A stretch of DNA of 64,000 bases, taken from the NCBI RefSeq assembly GCF_002042965.1, contig NZ_MZNT01000008.1, positions 310,001 through 374,000 of the forward strand, given 5' to 3'. Made by a program: the position numbers and the translations under genes. The stretch is from Paenibacillus sp. 32352 (GTDB lineage: Bacteria; Bacillota; Bacilli; Paenibacillales; NBRC-103111). Positions 16,785 through 25,369 of this stretch are shown one piece after another. Position 1 is the first letter of the stretch. Each line of letters begins with the position of its first letter. The notes beneath the pieces are model-generated. The model did not search any database, was not told the origin of the DNA, and worked only from the letters and a program-made list of their open reading frames with translations.

Positions 16785-17971
16785 AGACTTCCCTCCCGGA
16801 TGGATGTAGTGGAATCGAAGACGCGATTCCCGTTCTTATAGGTTTGAACGATGCTGAGGCTCTGACGGTTCCATTCGAACAGGGCCAGATCGGCAGGCGA
16901 ACCGACGGAGAGCCCGTTCTGCGAAGGCAGCTGCATGAAAGCGGCGGGGCGTATCGAAGCCATATCCCACGCCTCCTCGAGCGCTGCCATTCCGCTTCTT
17001 GCCAGATGGGATATCCCCCAGGGCAGGAGCTGCACCGATCCCGCAAGAAGACCGGGGTTGTCTGCCAGATGAAGACGTCCTTCAGGGGTAAGGACGACCC
17101 GGCCCCCGATATGATTATCGTACACGCCGGGCTCCATGCCGCTTAAATAGACGGCATCACTGACGAGCAGCGCACGTTCTCCCTTGGTGCGCAAAATGAC
17201 CTTCAATACCGATTCCGGCAAATGGAAGCCGTCGGCGATAAGGCAGGCCGTTAACCCGTCCTGGCTTAGCTGCTCCCATATATAGTTGGGATGCCGGGGG
17301 AGCATCAAGTGAGCGCCGTTGCCCAGATGAGTGGACATTCGCGCCCCCGCTTTGACGGCAGCGTCGATTTGCCCGGGGGAGGCGGAGGTGTGGCCGATGG
17401 AGACGATCACGCCCTGCTCCACGCACCGCTCAATGAATTCGACCGATCCCGGCCATTCCGGCGACAGCGTGATGATCTTGATCCGGCCTCGAGCCGCCTC
17501 CTGCCACCGCTGGAATAAAGGCCAGCTCGGTGCTTTCGTATACAGGCTGTCGTGTGCGCCGCGGGGCCCGTCCTCCGGCGATATGAAGGGGCCTTCCAGA
17601 TGGATGCCGGCAACCCCGGCATGCGCGGCAGGATCCTCATCACAGGCGCGGGCAATAGACTGCATGGCCTGCTCGATCTCTGCGTCCCCGTTCGTAATGA
17701 CCGTAGGATAATAAGAGGTCACGCCTTCCTTCCAAAGCCCGCGTGTAGCGCGTTGTACCGCTCCAGCGGCAATCGGTATCGTATTAAAATCGGATCCGCA
17801 GTATCCGTTGATCTGCAAATCCACCAGCCCGGGAGCGATCCAGGGCAGTGCTGCTTTCTTCTTCGTTGACAAGGGCTGAATAGCCGAGATTCGGCCGCGC
17901 TCGATGTGAACCGTAACGGGTTCCTTTGTCCTGTAGTGAATTCCTTCTACCGTCGTTACGTTTCCCGACAT
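16781..17971 (-). CDS. nagA: N-acetylglucosamine-6-phosphate deacetylase family
   Basis: A 396-residue amidohydrolase. Metal and substrate motifs run in order: APGLVDLQINGYCGSDF, HLEGPFIS with the metal glutamate, VSIGHTSASP, HLGNGAH, ADGFHLP and LVSDAVYLSG with the catalytic aspartate. The usual THLFNAM of NagA is replaced by THLGNGAHLMLP, which marks a less-studied branch, so the true substrate may be a GlcNAc-6-P relative. I start at the second ATG because the GGAG ribosome site touches the first one. It is followed by the SIS gene with overlap, and nagB lies just upstream. Confidence 0.85.
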   Translation of the reverse strand: MSGNVTTVEGIHYRTKEPVTVHIERGRISAIQPLSTKKKAALPWIAPGLVDLQINGYCGSDFNTIPIAAGAVQRATRGLWKEGVTSYYPTVITNGDAEIEQAMQSIARACDEDPAAHAGVAGIHLEGPFISPEDGPRGAHDSLYTKAPSWPLFQRWQEAARGRIKIITLSPEWPGSVEFIERCVEQGVIVSIGHTSASPGQIDAAVKAGARMSTHLGNGAHLMLPRHPNYIWEQLSQDGLTACLIADGFHLPESVLKVILRTKGERALLVSDAVYLSGMEPGVYDNHIGGRVVLTPEGRLHLADNPGLLAGSVQLLPWGISHLARSGMAALEEAWDMASIRPAAFMQLPSQNGLSVGSPADLALFEWNRQSLSIVQTYKNGNRVFDSTTSIREGSL

Positions 17972-17983
17972 GTCCTTCATCTC

Positions 17984-18763
17984 CTAACCGAGGTCTCCGT
18001 ATGCGTCTTTATCCAGATATAGCGTACAATCCGAATGCCGGCGGAGAATCGTAGAAGGACATTCCGTAGAAATGGAACCGCGCAGCGTCCTTTGAACGGC
18101 CGCGGTTTTGGTGACACCCGGAACCATGCAGTATAGGTGCGCTCCGGAGAATAGGGCAGGGATGGTCAGCGTCAGAGCATGGGTAGGGACGTCCTGCAGA
18201 CTGGCAAAGCAGCCGTCGTTGACCTGCTGCTGCCGGCACGGCAAATCGAGCTCGACACTCTTGACGAGAGCCGGATCGTTAAAGTCTGCGACAGGCGGAT
18301 CATTAAAGGCGATATGACCATTCTCTCCGATACCCAGGCAGACGATATCGATGGGAGCATCCCCTAGCAATCCAGCGTACCGCTGGCATTCCTCGTTGAT
18401 ATCACCCGAGCAGTTGATCAAATGGACGTTCCCCGGCTTGACATCGTCAAAAAGCCGTTCCCGCAGAAAGGCGCTGAACCGCTGCGGAGCTTCCGGGGCA
18501 AGCCCGATATATTCGTCCATGTGAAACACGGTAACGCAGGACCAGTCGATCCCGTCGGCCTGCTTCAACGTCTGCAGAAATTCGTTTTGTGAAGGCGCTG
18601 CGGCAAAAATCATCCGGATGCTGCTCTTGCTGCCGAGCAGCTCCTTCATTTTGGCGGCGACATCGCTGCCGGCCGCTTTTCCAAGCTGCTCTCTATTCTC
18701 GTAGACGTGAACTTGCAGCCGGTCGACGGTTTGCGTTCTTAAGGGGTGTATGGTTTCGTTCAT
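17984..18763 (-). CDS. nagB: Glucosamine-6-phosphate deaminase family
   Basis: A 259-residue NagB-type isomerase/deaminase converting glucosamine-6-P to fructose-6-P and ammonia. FHMDEYIGLAPEAPQRFSAFL holds the active-site DEY segment, and LGIGENGHIAFNDPP is the signature with the catalytic His of the GxGxDGHIAFNEP motif (Glu for Asp here). The usual SNxTP phosphate loop near the N-terminus is replaced by IFAAAPSQNEF, an odd feature also seen in non-canonical family members. It overlaps the ceramidase-like gene by 4 bases. Confidence 0.82.
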   Translation of the reverse strand: MNETIHPLRTQTVDRLQVHVYENREQLGKAAGSDVAAKMKELLGSKSSIRMIFAAAPSQNEFLQTLKQADGIDWSCVTVFHMDEYIGLAPEAPQRFSAFLRERLFDDVKPGNVHLINCSGDINEECQRYAGLLGDAPIDIVCLGIGENGHIAFNDPPVADFNDPALVKSVELDLPCRQQQVNDGCFASLQDVPTHALTLTIPALFSGAHLYCMVPGVTKTAAVQRTLRGSISTECPSTILRRHSDCTLYLDKDAYGDLG

Positions 18764-20055
18764 GGTTCAATCTCCTCTCTTATCTCTTGGGCTAGGGCAT
18801 TCCGGATGAGGCTTTCAATCTGCGGCTGAAAAGGCGCCTGCAGCCCGAAATACGGGACGGAGCCGTGTGATTCATAGCCGCCCTGTTCCAGCTGCTCCGC
18901 CGTTGGCACATAGCCGATCATTCCGTTGGTGTAGCCGAGCGGAAGCATAGTTCCGCGGGAGGCTTTTTTTACAAAAAGACCGTAATCCACCACCATTTCC
19001 GCATTAAAGGTAATAAGGGAAAGCTCCTTTGCCAAAGTCAGCCTCGTAATTTCGAGCGGAATGGAGCCTTGCCTGCGGGTAGGCTGACCAAGCAGCAGGC
19101 GGGCCCGCTCTCCCTGAATGTCTGCCAGCTTCGCCTGCTCCTCGAGCTCTTCTACGGTCGGGACGGACTGAAAGGGCAGCGGCAGCACCAGGGTGTGACT
19201 GGGCAATAAAGCTGGAGCTAGCTCGTTCATCGGCTGGCAGCAAATGCGAAGCGCCTCTTCACACAGCCAGCTCCCGAAGCGCTCTACCTCCATGCGGTGC
19301 CCACGATAAAATTGACCGTCCTGAACCAGGGCCGGCCGAATATCCCCGCAGCATCCTTGCAGGAAAGCGCCGGTGACGCCGCTGCCCAGAGCTTGCTCGA
19401 TCCGTTCCAGGGCCGCTCCGCAGTACTCGGGAGAAATTTCGTTATCCCCCGTCGTAGTGGGATGGCAGGTATAATGAACGAACAGCCCTTTGGTCCTTCC
19501 GTCAGGGGTGCGGAACCGGATTACGGTGACTTCCGGATCGATGGGGCCGTTCTCGTTCGGGGCCATTTCGATATGTCCGTCGATGTCTTTTCTCCGGTTA
19601 AGTCCGATCCGGCATTGTCCGGTTCCCCTTTCCATCATAACGGGCTCCATGCTTTGAAGCGCTTGTTCGATGCCGCTCTCGAGCCTTCGCTCCAATTCCA
19701 GCAAATAACCGGGGTCCGGCCTGCCAAGAGCATCGGTAAAGCAGGCGCTTGTCTGGGGACCGGAATGGTTATGGGTTGCATGGAGCAGCACCGAATCCAA
19801 GCCATACCGTTCCCGCAGCTTGGGCGAGAGCCGGTTCACAAGGTCGCTGCCCCACCAAATCAAATCCGCCGATACCAAGAGAACCGTTGTCTTGCTGCCT
19901 GAATCTCGAGACTGCTGCAAGCAATGAATTCTCGCGTATAACGGCTGGGCAATCTGTTCGAACGTGCCTATACGGTGGGCGAAGCCGGCAAGGGGGACGG
20001 GCATGGCTGGAGTAATATCCACTTTGGCGTTTCCGAGATGTAAGGATCTTGTCAT
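18760..20055 (-). CDS. Neutral/alkaline ceramidase-like hydrolase
   Basis: A 431-residue protein resembling the N-terminal catalytic domain of neutral ceramidases (non-lysosomal ceramidase family). Visible marks are LGNAKVDITPAMPVPLAGFAHR at the start, LVSADLIWWG, the zinc-site-like HATHNHSGPQ, and TCHPTTTGDNEISPEYCG followed by FLQGCCGDIRP. No signal peptide is seen, so it appears cytosolic, unlike secreted ceramidases. In this operon it may remove an acyl or other group from an amino-sugar compound. Start is chosen at the ATG after AAGGAGG; the longer frame upstream overlaps the epimerase and lacks a ribosome site. Confidence 0.75.
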   Translation of the reverse strand: MTRSLHLGNAKVDITPAMPVPLAGFAHRIGTFEQIAQPLYARIHCLQQSRDSGSKTTVLLVSADLIWWGSDLVNRLSPKLRERYGLDSVLLHATHNHSGPQTSACFTDALGRPDPGYLLELERRLESGIEQALQSMEPVMMERGTGQCRIGLNRRKDIDGHIEMAPNENGPIDPEVTVIRFRTPDGRTKGLFVHYTCHPTTTGDNEISPEYCGAALERIEQALGSGVTGAFLQGCCGDIRPALVQDGQFYRGHRMEVERFGSWLCEEALRICCQPMNELAPALLPSHTLVLPLPFQSVPTVEELEEQAKLADIQGERARLLLGQPTRRQGSIPLEITRLTLAKELSLITFNAEMVVDYGLFVKKASRGTMLPLGYTNGMIGYVPTAEQLEQGGYESHGSVPYFGLQAPFQPQIESLIRNALAQEIREEIEP

Positions 20056-20066
20056 AGCCTGCCTCC

Positions 20067-21350
20067 TTATGCGCTCGAAGCATCTGAATAAAGCTCGATG
20101 ATCAGCAGCACGTTGCGTATAATATGGAACGGGTCTTTGACGGGCAGCGCCACGACTTTGTCCATCGGCTCTCCGCTGCGGTCGCGAATCTGAATCCATT
20201 CCCCGATCCGAGGGTCCGTGTGGGGGAAGGTCCGAAAGACATAGTCATGAGTCTGCCTATACAGCTCCTTGAAGCCCGGATCGCCGGACAGCTCATAGGC
20301 CAATAAAGAGGCATATAGCGCTTCGGAATGGGGCCACCACAGCTTGGTGTCCCATGTATCCAGAATCAGCGCTTCGTAAGGGTCTCCTGTCCGCTGGCCT
20401 GTCGGCGGGCCGCCGTCCTGGTCGACAAAGCGCAGCAGGCCTCCTTGCTCCGTATCCCATCCCAGCTCAAAGGCCTTTCGAATGACGGGCAGCGCTTGAG
20501 TAATGAGATCCTCCCGGCCCAGCTGCCTGGCTGCCTGAATGACGAACCACATGCATTCCAGCGTATGGCCGGGATTGACGTGGCGGCATAGAACGGTAGG
20601 AGGTGTCTCGCCGCTGACAGGGAGCAGCTCGGCAATCCGTTGATCGGGCATGCGGAACTCTGTCATGATGGATTCCGCATAATGGAGGCAATCCTTCTTG
20701 AGACGCTCGTATGCAGGATGGCGGAAATGCTGCAGCGCCTCCATAAGCTGCTCGGAAATATTCAGCATAATCATGGTGACAGAGTGGGACTTCAAGCCTT
20801 GAGGGATTGGATAGGGCTCACTGCGGATTTGCCCATCCCGCAAGCGAAGCCGTATCCGGTCGTATCGTTCGAGCGCGTCGTTCGCGTGCTCCTGTCGTCC
20901 GCTGCAGCGGGATAATTCGGCAAATCCGAGGACGACGAAGCAATCCGCATAAAAGCTCGTGTCAAAGCCCTCGCCCGGAACGCTCTCCTTCATGCGGCCA
21001 TCCTCCGTCAGGAGAAAGGCACAATTTCCGTTGCTAAGCACGACATGGTTCTTGAGAAAAGCCGCAGCATGCTCCGCTTCTCGTTGAAAGACAGAAGCTT
21101 CCCCTGGCAGTACACCCTGGTCGATTAATCTTGCAATCCGTGACCAGATCCAGAGGAATCGTCCTTGCGACCAGGTATACTTATCTGTGCTGACAAGCTC
21201 GCTTCCCGAATTGGTAAAGCAGGTAAACAGGCCGCCGTGACGCTGGTCTACTGCACGTTTCCAGAAGGGAAGCAGGTCTTCCAGCAGGTGGCGTTTATAA
21301 AATGACAGCAGCGTACGGGGGTCCCAAGCTTCGTTCATGATGCTGTTCAT
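20067..21350 (-). CDS. AGE family epimerase/isomerase
   Basis: A 427-residue (alpha/alpha)6-barrel protein of the N-acylglucosamine 2-epimerase group, which includes GlcNAc, cellobiose and mannose epimerases. Text such as DQRHGGLFTCF, KYTWSQGRFLWIWSRI, RHVNPGHTLECMWF (catalytic His) and DTWDTKLWWPHSEALYA (second catalytic His) is characteristic. AGGAGG precedes the ATG by 8 bases. It follows the symporter and precedes the ceramidase-like gene, fitting conversion of an imported amino sugar. Confidence 0.88.
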   Translation of the reverse strand: MNSIMNEAWDPRTLLSFYKRHLLEDLLPFWKRAVDQRHGGLFTCFTNSGSELVSTDKYTWSQGRFLWIWSRIARLIDQGVLPGEASVFQREAEHAAAFLKNHVVLSNGNCAFLLTEDGRMKESVPGEGFDTSFYADCFVVLGFAELSRCSGRQEHANDALERYDRIRLRLRDGQIRSEPYPIPQGLKSHSVTMIMLNISEQLMEALQHFRHPAYERLKKDCLHYAESIMTEFRMPDQRIAELLPVSGETPPTVLCRHVNPGHTLECMWFVIQAARQLGREDLITQALPVIRKAFELGWDTEQGGLLRFVDQDGGPPTGQRTGDPYEALILDTWDTKLWWPHSEALYASLLAYELSGDPGFKELYRQTHDYVFRTFPHTDPRIGEWIQIRDRSGEPMDKVVALPVKDPFHIIRNVLLIIELYSDASSA

Positions 21351-21370
21351 AGCAAGTTCCTCCTGTAGAT

Positions 21371-21414
21371 GGGAGCAAGTTTTGCAACGGTTCGGTTCAA
21401 CTGTACTTGCTCCC
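21371..21414 (-). other. Intercistronic stem-loop between symporter and epimerase genes
   Basis: GGGAGCAAGT and ACTTGCTCCC form a perfect 10-bp stem with a 24-base loop. There is no T tract, so it is more likely an RNA processing or stability element than a terminator. Confidence 0.55.
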
Positions 21415-21430
21415 CGCGATTCGGTTCATT

Positions 21431-22939
21431 TTAAACTTTCATTCCATGATCTGAAGAATTTGCTTCCTTCGTATCGGAACTGAGTGATTGAAGGAGCTCC
21501 TCAACCTTTGGAGCAACCGGGGCGCTGCCTTTGAGCCAGCCCATGCCAATAAACAGAATGGCCGAGACAACAACGGGAGAAGCCACCAGTGTTGCTGTAC
21601 TAACAGTAATCACATATTTGACGATAACGAAGGTGACGATCCCGGCCGCCCAAGATACGATGGCCGCAGTAGAATCGCTGCGCTTGAAGGCGGGGATCAA
21701 GCCGAGCAGCATCGGGATCGAGATCGGACCGACCAGAGCGCCGAACCAGACGATAAGCAGATTCAATATGCCGCCGAAGGTGCTGGAGTACACCGCTATA
21801 ATAAGGGTAAGCACCACGAAGGTGATCATCGCCCCGCGGGCGACACGAAGCGCTGCTTTCTCGCTAAGCGAACGGTATCGCTTGGACATTACAGGCAATA
21901 TATCGCGGGTAATTACCGCTGTAATGGCATTGGCATCCGACGTGGTCATAGCCATCGTATGGGCAAACATGGAGGCCAGCACCAGGCCGATCAAGCCGTG
22001 CGGCAGCAGATCCATCGTCATCATCGAGTAAGACTGGGTCGGATCCTTCAAATTTTGATAGAAGAGGGGGGCGGCCCACATAGGGAAGAACAGGATGAGA
22101 GGCCATACCAGATACAGCACACCGGACAGCAAGGCCGCTTTGCGTGCCTCGGAACCGTTCGGAGAAGCGATGTAGCGCTGCGCCAGGTTCCATGTGCCGC
22201 CGTTGTAGCTAAGGAAGTCAATCAGAACGTAAGCAAGGACGAATCCCAAGGTATACGGACCGACCAAAGGCTGACTGTGGGAAGGGGGAAGCTTATCCCA
22301 AATCCCTGTAATCGCTTCCATTCCGCCGAGCTTCATGACCACGATGACGAACATGGCGATTCCTGCAATGAGCTGAACGATGAATTGGGCAAAGTCGGTC
22401 CAGGCATCCGCCCACAAGCCGCCGATAGCTGAGTAAATAAGGGAGATCAAGCCGGATAAGAAGATGCCCAGGTTTAACGGGACCCCGGCGAACACATTGA
22501 GGATGACGGCGATGGCGGCCCATTTGGCCCCGACGTCAAACAGCTTGAGCAGCACGCCGCTCCAGGCCATCAATTGCTGGGTAGGCACGTTATATCTGGT
22601 GGAAAGATACTCCATGGGGGATTCGATATTCATCCGTTGGCGCAGCCGGGCCCAGCGGGGAGCGATAAGGGCGGCGCCTGCAAATACCGCTATGGATACC
22701 GGGATGGCCCACCATACGTACAGCGTGAACCCGTAAGTATAAGCGACACCCGCATAGGCGACAAAGACAGCCGCGCTGTAACCGGACATGTGATGAGAAA
22801 TGCCGGACAGCCACCAAGGCATCTTACCGCCTGCCGCAAAAAAGTCTTGAGTACCGCTGATTTGGCGAAAAGACCAAACCCCGATGCCCACCATGAGAAG
22901 GAAAAACAGCCCCAACACGATCCAGTCTAACATTGACAT
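21431..22939 (-). CDS. Sodium:solute symporter (SSS family)
   Basis: A 502-residue membrane protein with about 13 helices. Family marks include FFAAGGKMPWWLSGISHHMSG near residue 40, SLIYSAIGGLWADAWTDFAQF, and NLAQRYIASPNGSEARKA, the consensus loop of SSS transporters (sialate, pantothenate, proline and sugar carriers). It would import its substrate with sodium. The start is the ATG after AGAGGTG; a GTG four codons earlier has no ribosome site. It is the first gene of the amino-sugar operon and lies downstream of the ROK operator. Confidence 0.9.
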   Translation of the reverse strand: MSMLDWIVLGLFFLLMVGIGVWSFRQISGTQDFFAAGGKMPWWLSGISHHMSGYSAAVFVAYAGVAYTYGFTLYVWWAIPVSIAVFAGAALIAPRWARLRQRMNIESPMEYLSTRYNVPTQQLMAWSGVLLKLFDVGAKWAAIAVILNVFAGVPLNLGIFLSGLISLIYSAIGGLWADAWTDFAQFIVQLIAGIAMFVIVVMKLGGMEAITGIWDKLPPSHSQPLVGPYTLGFVLAYVLIDFLSYNGGTWNLAQRYIASPNGSEARKAALLSGVLYLVWPLILFFPMWAAPLFYQNLKDPTQSYSMMTMDLLPHGLIGLVLASMFAHTMAMTTSDANAITAVITRDILPVMSKRYRSLSEKAALRVARGAMITFVVLTLIIAVYSSTFGGILNLLIVWFGALVGPISIPMLLGLIPAFKRSDSTAAIVSWAAGIVTFVIVKYVITVSTATLVASPVVVSAILFIGMGWLKGSAPVAPKVEELLQSLSSDTKEANSSDHGMKV

Positions 22940-22979
22940 AATGGAGTTCACCTCTGCATTTTTAATAGGATGCGGACAA

Positions 22980-23041
22980 TTAATCCTAAACTAGGACTAA
23001 TTAACACTACTAAATTAACACGCTTACATTTCCTGTGTCAA
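22980..23041 (-). promoter_or_regulatory. Promoter and ROK-type operator of the amino-sugar operon
   Basis: On the minus strand TTGACA (23041-23036) and TTAATT (23018-23013) are 17 bases apart. Just downstream, at 22980-23000, lies TTAATCCTA-AAC-TAGGACTAA, a near-perfect 9+9 palindrome. The position suits a repressor roadblock by the adjacent ROK protein. The operator sequence is read directly; the assignment to that regulator is inference. Confidence 0.7.
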
Positions 23042-23080
23042 TCATCTATTCACCATTTTGTCACTTTATTTTATGGCAAG

Positions 23081-23120
23081 AAAAAAGCTGTTATTCCTTT
23101 TCAAAATCAAGAATAACAGC
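23081..23120 (-). terminator. Terminator overlapping the end of the ROK gene
   Basis: GCTGTTATTC and GAATAACAGC pair perfectly (10 bp); a T tract follows on the minus strand. The left arm is made of the last coding codons of the ROK gene, and the stop codon lies in the right arm. Confidence 0.88.
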
Positions 23121-24233
23121 GAAAGCGGCCCCGATGCCGGAGGCAAAATGACTTTTGATGAACCGTATGCGGGTCTTCTCGGTCGGAAATTGTAACGCCC
23201 GGCTTTCGACAGAAGACATCACCGATTGCTTGAAGGCTTCCACCTTCTCAAACGGACTGTCGATGACGATAACCCCGGGATTCAGCAGCAAAATAATTTG
23301 CGAGACGGCGATACCGGCATATTGACCGGCACGCCGCATGAGGTCATTGAAGGAAGCAGATCCAGCCCCTTGGCTCGACAGATACGGCTCCAAATCCGCA
23401 TCCGTCCGGATATCGGGAAGCTGCTCTTGTACTTGTCTCATGATCGCGGGAATGCTGACCAAGGCTTCCAGGCAGCCTCTTTGGCCGCAGCTGCAGAGAG
23501 GCCCGTTGGGCTCCACACACAAATGTCCTACCTCCCCGGCTGTCCAACTGGCCCCGCTATAAATTTGGCTGTCAATGATATGAGCTCCCCCTATGCCCTC
23601 GTCAATCCGCATATAGAAGGAGTTCGACGCATGCTCGGCAGGAAGCCCGGAGGATGGGGCTATGGCCGCCGCCTTCACAAGGTTCAGCACCTTGGTTTTT
23701 ACCGGGAGTCTGGCGTCCATCCTGTCTTTAAGACGCACGTTTCTCCAGCTTAAATGGGAGGAAAAGTGGACGACCCCCTCGATCGGATCGACCAAGGCCG
23801 GAACGGCAACTCCGATGCCAAGCACCTCGGGGTGCTGCTCTACAAGGGAGCTGCACAGCTGAATCAGCTTTTCAATATACGGATCAGGATCATCCCCGTC
23901 CATCGGAATGCTGCCCTTGTCCAACACGGTAGAGCAATAATCGGTAACGACGTACTGAAAGTACGAATGCTGGATCAGGATGCCGATGCTTTTGTACGCT
24001 TCGGCCTGCAGCCGCAGCTGGATGCGCGGTCTGCCGACGCCCCCTTGTTCATCGATGCCGGCTTCCTTAATGACGCCGTCTTTAATAAATTTATCTACAA
24101 TCAATGAAATCGTATTTTTGCTTAAACCCAAAGCGGCAGCGATTTCTTGTCTGGACGTGTGATGTCCTGCGCGAAGGAGCGCCAACGTCCGTTTTTCATT
24201 TTGCTGCCTTAGCAGGGCTGTACCTTTACTCAT
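23091..24233 (-). CDS. ROK family transcriptional repressor (NagC/XylR type)
   Basis: A 380-residue regulator. Residues 10-75 are a winged helix (ALLRAGHHTSRQEIAAALGLSK, then TISLIVDKFIKDGVI). The rest is an actin-like ROK domain with VGHLCVEPNG and the zinc motif CSCGQRGCLE. The kinase-type ATP loop is degenerate, so it is a regulator rather than a sugar kinase. AGGAGG lies 11 bases before the ATG. It is followed by its own terminator and then by the operon carrying the operator, consistent with repression relieved by an amino-sugar phosphate. Confidence 0.9.
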   Translation of the reverse strand: MSKGTALLRQQNEKRTLALLRAGHHTSRQEIAAALGLSKNTISLIVDKFIKDGVIKEAGIDEQGGVGRPRIQLRLQAEAYKSIGILIQHSYFQYVVTDYCSTVLDKGSIPMDGDDPDPYIEKLIQLCSSLVEQHPEVLGIGVAVPALVDPIEGVVHFSSHLSWRNVRLKDRMDARLPVKTKVLNLVKAAAIAPSSGLPAEHASNSFYMRIDEGIGGAHIIDSQIYSGASWTAGEVGHLCVEPNGPLCSCGQRGCLEALVSIPAIMRQVQEQLPDIRTDADLEPYLSSQGAGSASFNDLMRRAGQYAGIAVSQIILLLNPGVIVIDSPFEKVEAFKQSVMSSVESRALQFPTEKTRIRFIKSHFASGIGAAFAVILDFEKE

Positions 24234-24416
24234 GAAATGAGGGGCCTCCTTACCCGAATATACCCTTACACTTCATAATAGCATATTTTAAAAAGACCTA
24301 GCTAATGGTCCTCAGGCCTGTTTCTAATGATAAACCTTGTAAATGTCTTGAAAAAAACAGTCGGTTCCAGCATGATGATGGTAAGTGCTCTATCCAATAA
24401 AAGGAGGAACCTAACT

Positions 24417-25226
24417 ATGAAGGTGCATTTTCTCGGAACGGCGGCTTTTGAAGGCATCCCGTCGCTCTTTTGCCAATGTCCGACTTGTGAGGAGGCCCGT
24501 GAACGCGGAGGGAAAAATATCCGCTCGCGCACATCCGTTATCATCGATAACGAGCTGAAGATCGACCTGCCGCCGGATACGCTATATCATTCTCATCGAT
24601 ATGGAATTCATATGAACCAGGTACGGGATTTGTTGATCACCCATTCGCATTCCGACCACTTGTATGCCGAAGATATGGTCATTCGGGCCAAAGGGTTTGC
24701 GCAGTACGGGGGTAGCCCCCTTCATGTCTACGGCCACGACCTTCCTCTGAGGCTCTGCCTTCAGACGCTTCAGGAGTACAACCACAGCTATGAATTTCAT
24801 CGGGTGCTTCCGTTTGAGCCTGTCCAGACCCAAACGGCGACAATTGTTCCACTGCTGGCGGATCATGATAAGCGGGAAACCTGCTTGCTGTATTACATAG
24901 AAAAAGACGGGAAAACCATCCTTTACGGTCACGACAGCGGTTGGTTTCCCGAACAGACATGGGCCTGGCTGCAGGATAAAAAGCTGGATTTGGCGATTCT
25001 GGAATGCACCACCGGACGAAGTGTGCACCGTAACAATCATATGAACATCGAGGCTGTGATAGAGGCGAAGGCCTGGCTCGACGCCAACGGGGTGTTGAAG
25101 CCGGGAGCGCCGGCCGTCGTTACGCATTTCTCGCATAATGCAAGGCTGCTGCATGAAGATTTGATGGAGCTCTTCGAGCCGGCCGGTATCCAGGTCGCAT
25201 ATGACGGATGGGTGCTCTCATTGTGA
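24417..25226 (+). CDS. MBL-fold metallohydrolase, PhnP-like
   Basis: A 269-residue metallo-beta-lactamase-fold protein. It opens HFLGTAAFEGIPSLFCQCPTC, the GTAAxEGxP start and cysteine cluster seen in the PhnP phosphodiesterase branch, then THSHSDHLYAEDM (HxHxDH metal site), LLADHDKRE, LYGHDSG and a late VVTHFSHN. Members hydrolyse phosphodiesters such as cyclic ribose phosphates. The start is the ATG with AAGGAGG upstream; a longer frame is unsupported. Divergent from the ROK gene; alone in its unit. Confidence 0.82.
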   Translation: MKVHFLGTAAFEGIPSLFCQCPTCEEARERGGKNIRSRTSVIIDNELKIDLPPDTLYHSHRYGIHMNQVRDLLITHSHSDHLYAEDMVIRAKGFAQYGGSPLHVYGHDLPLRLCLQTLQEYNHSYEFHRVLPFEPVQTQTATIVPLLADHDKRETCLLYYIEKDGKTILYGHDSGWFPEQTWAWLQDKKLDLAILECTTGRSVHRNNHMNIEAVIEAKAWLDANGVLKPGAPAVVTHFSHNARLLHEDLMELFEPAGIQVAYDGWVLSL

Positions 25227-25305
25227 AGCAAGATCGGATAGGCTATTGGGGATTTCATCTGGCGGGAGAGCGGAATTTAGCCTGCTGCTGCGACACCATA
25301 ACAAA

Positions 25306-25334
25306 TTGACAAGATGCAAGACACTCCGTACAAT
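25306..25334 (+). promoter_or_regulatory. Promoter of the LysE-type gene
   Basis: TTGACA (25306-25311) and TACAAT (25329-25334) with a 17-base spacer, 36 bases before the ATG and just ahead of GGAGGAG. Confidence 0.8.
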
Positions 25335-25369
25335 CTCCTTACGAATGCTAGATTTGGAGGAGAGACCTC

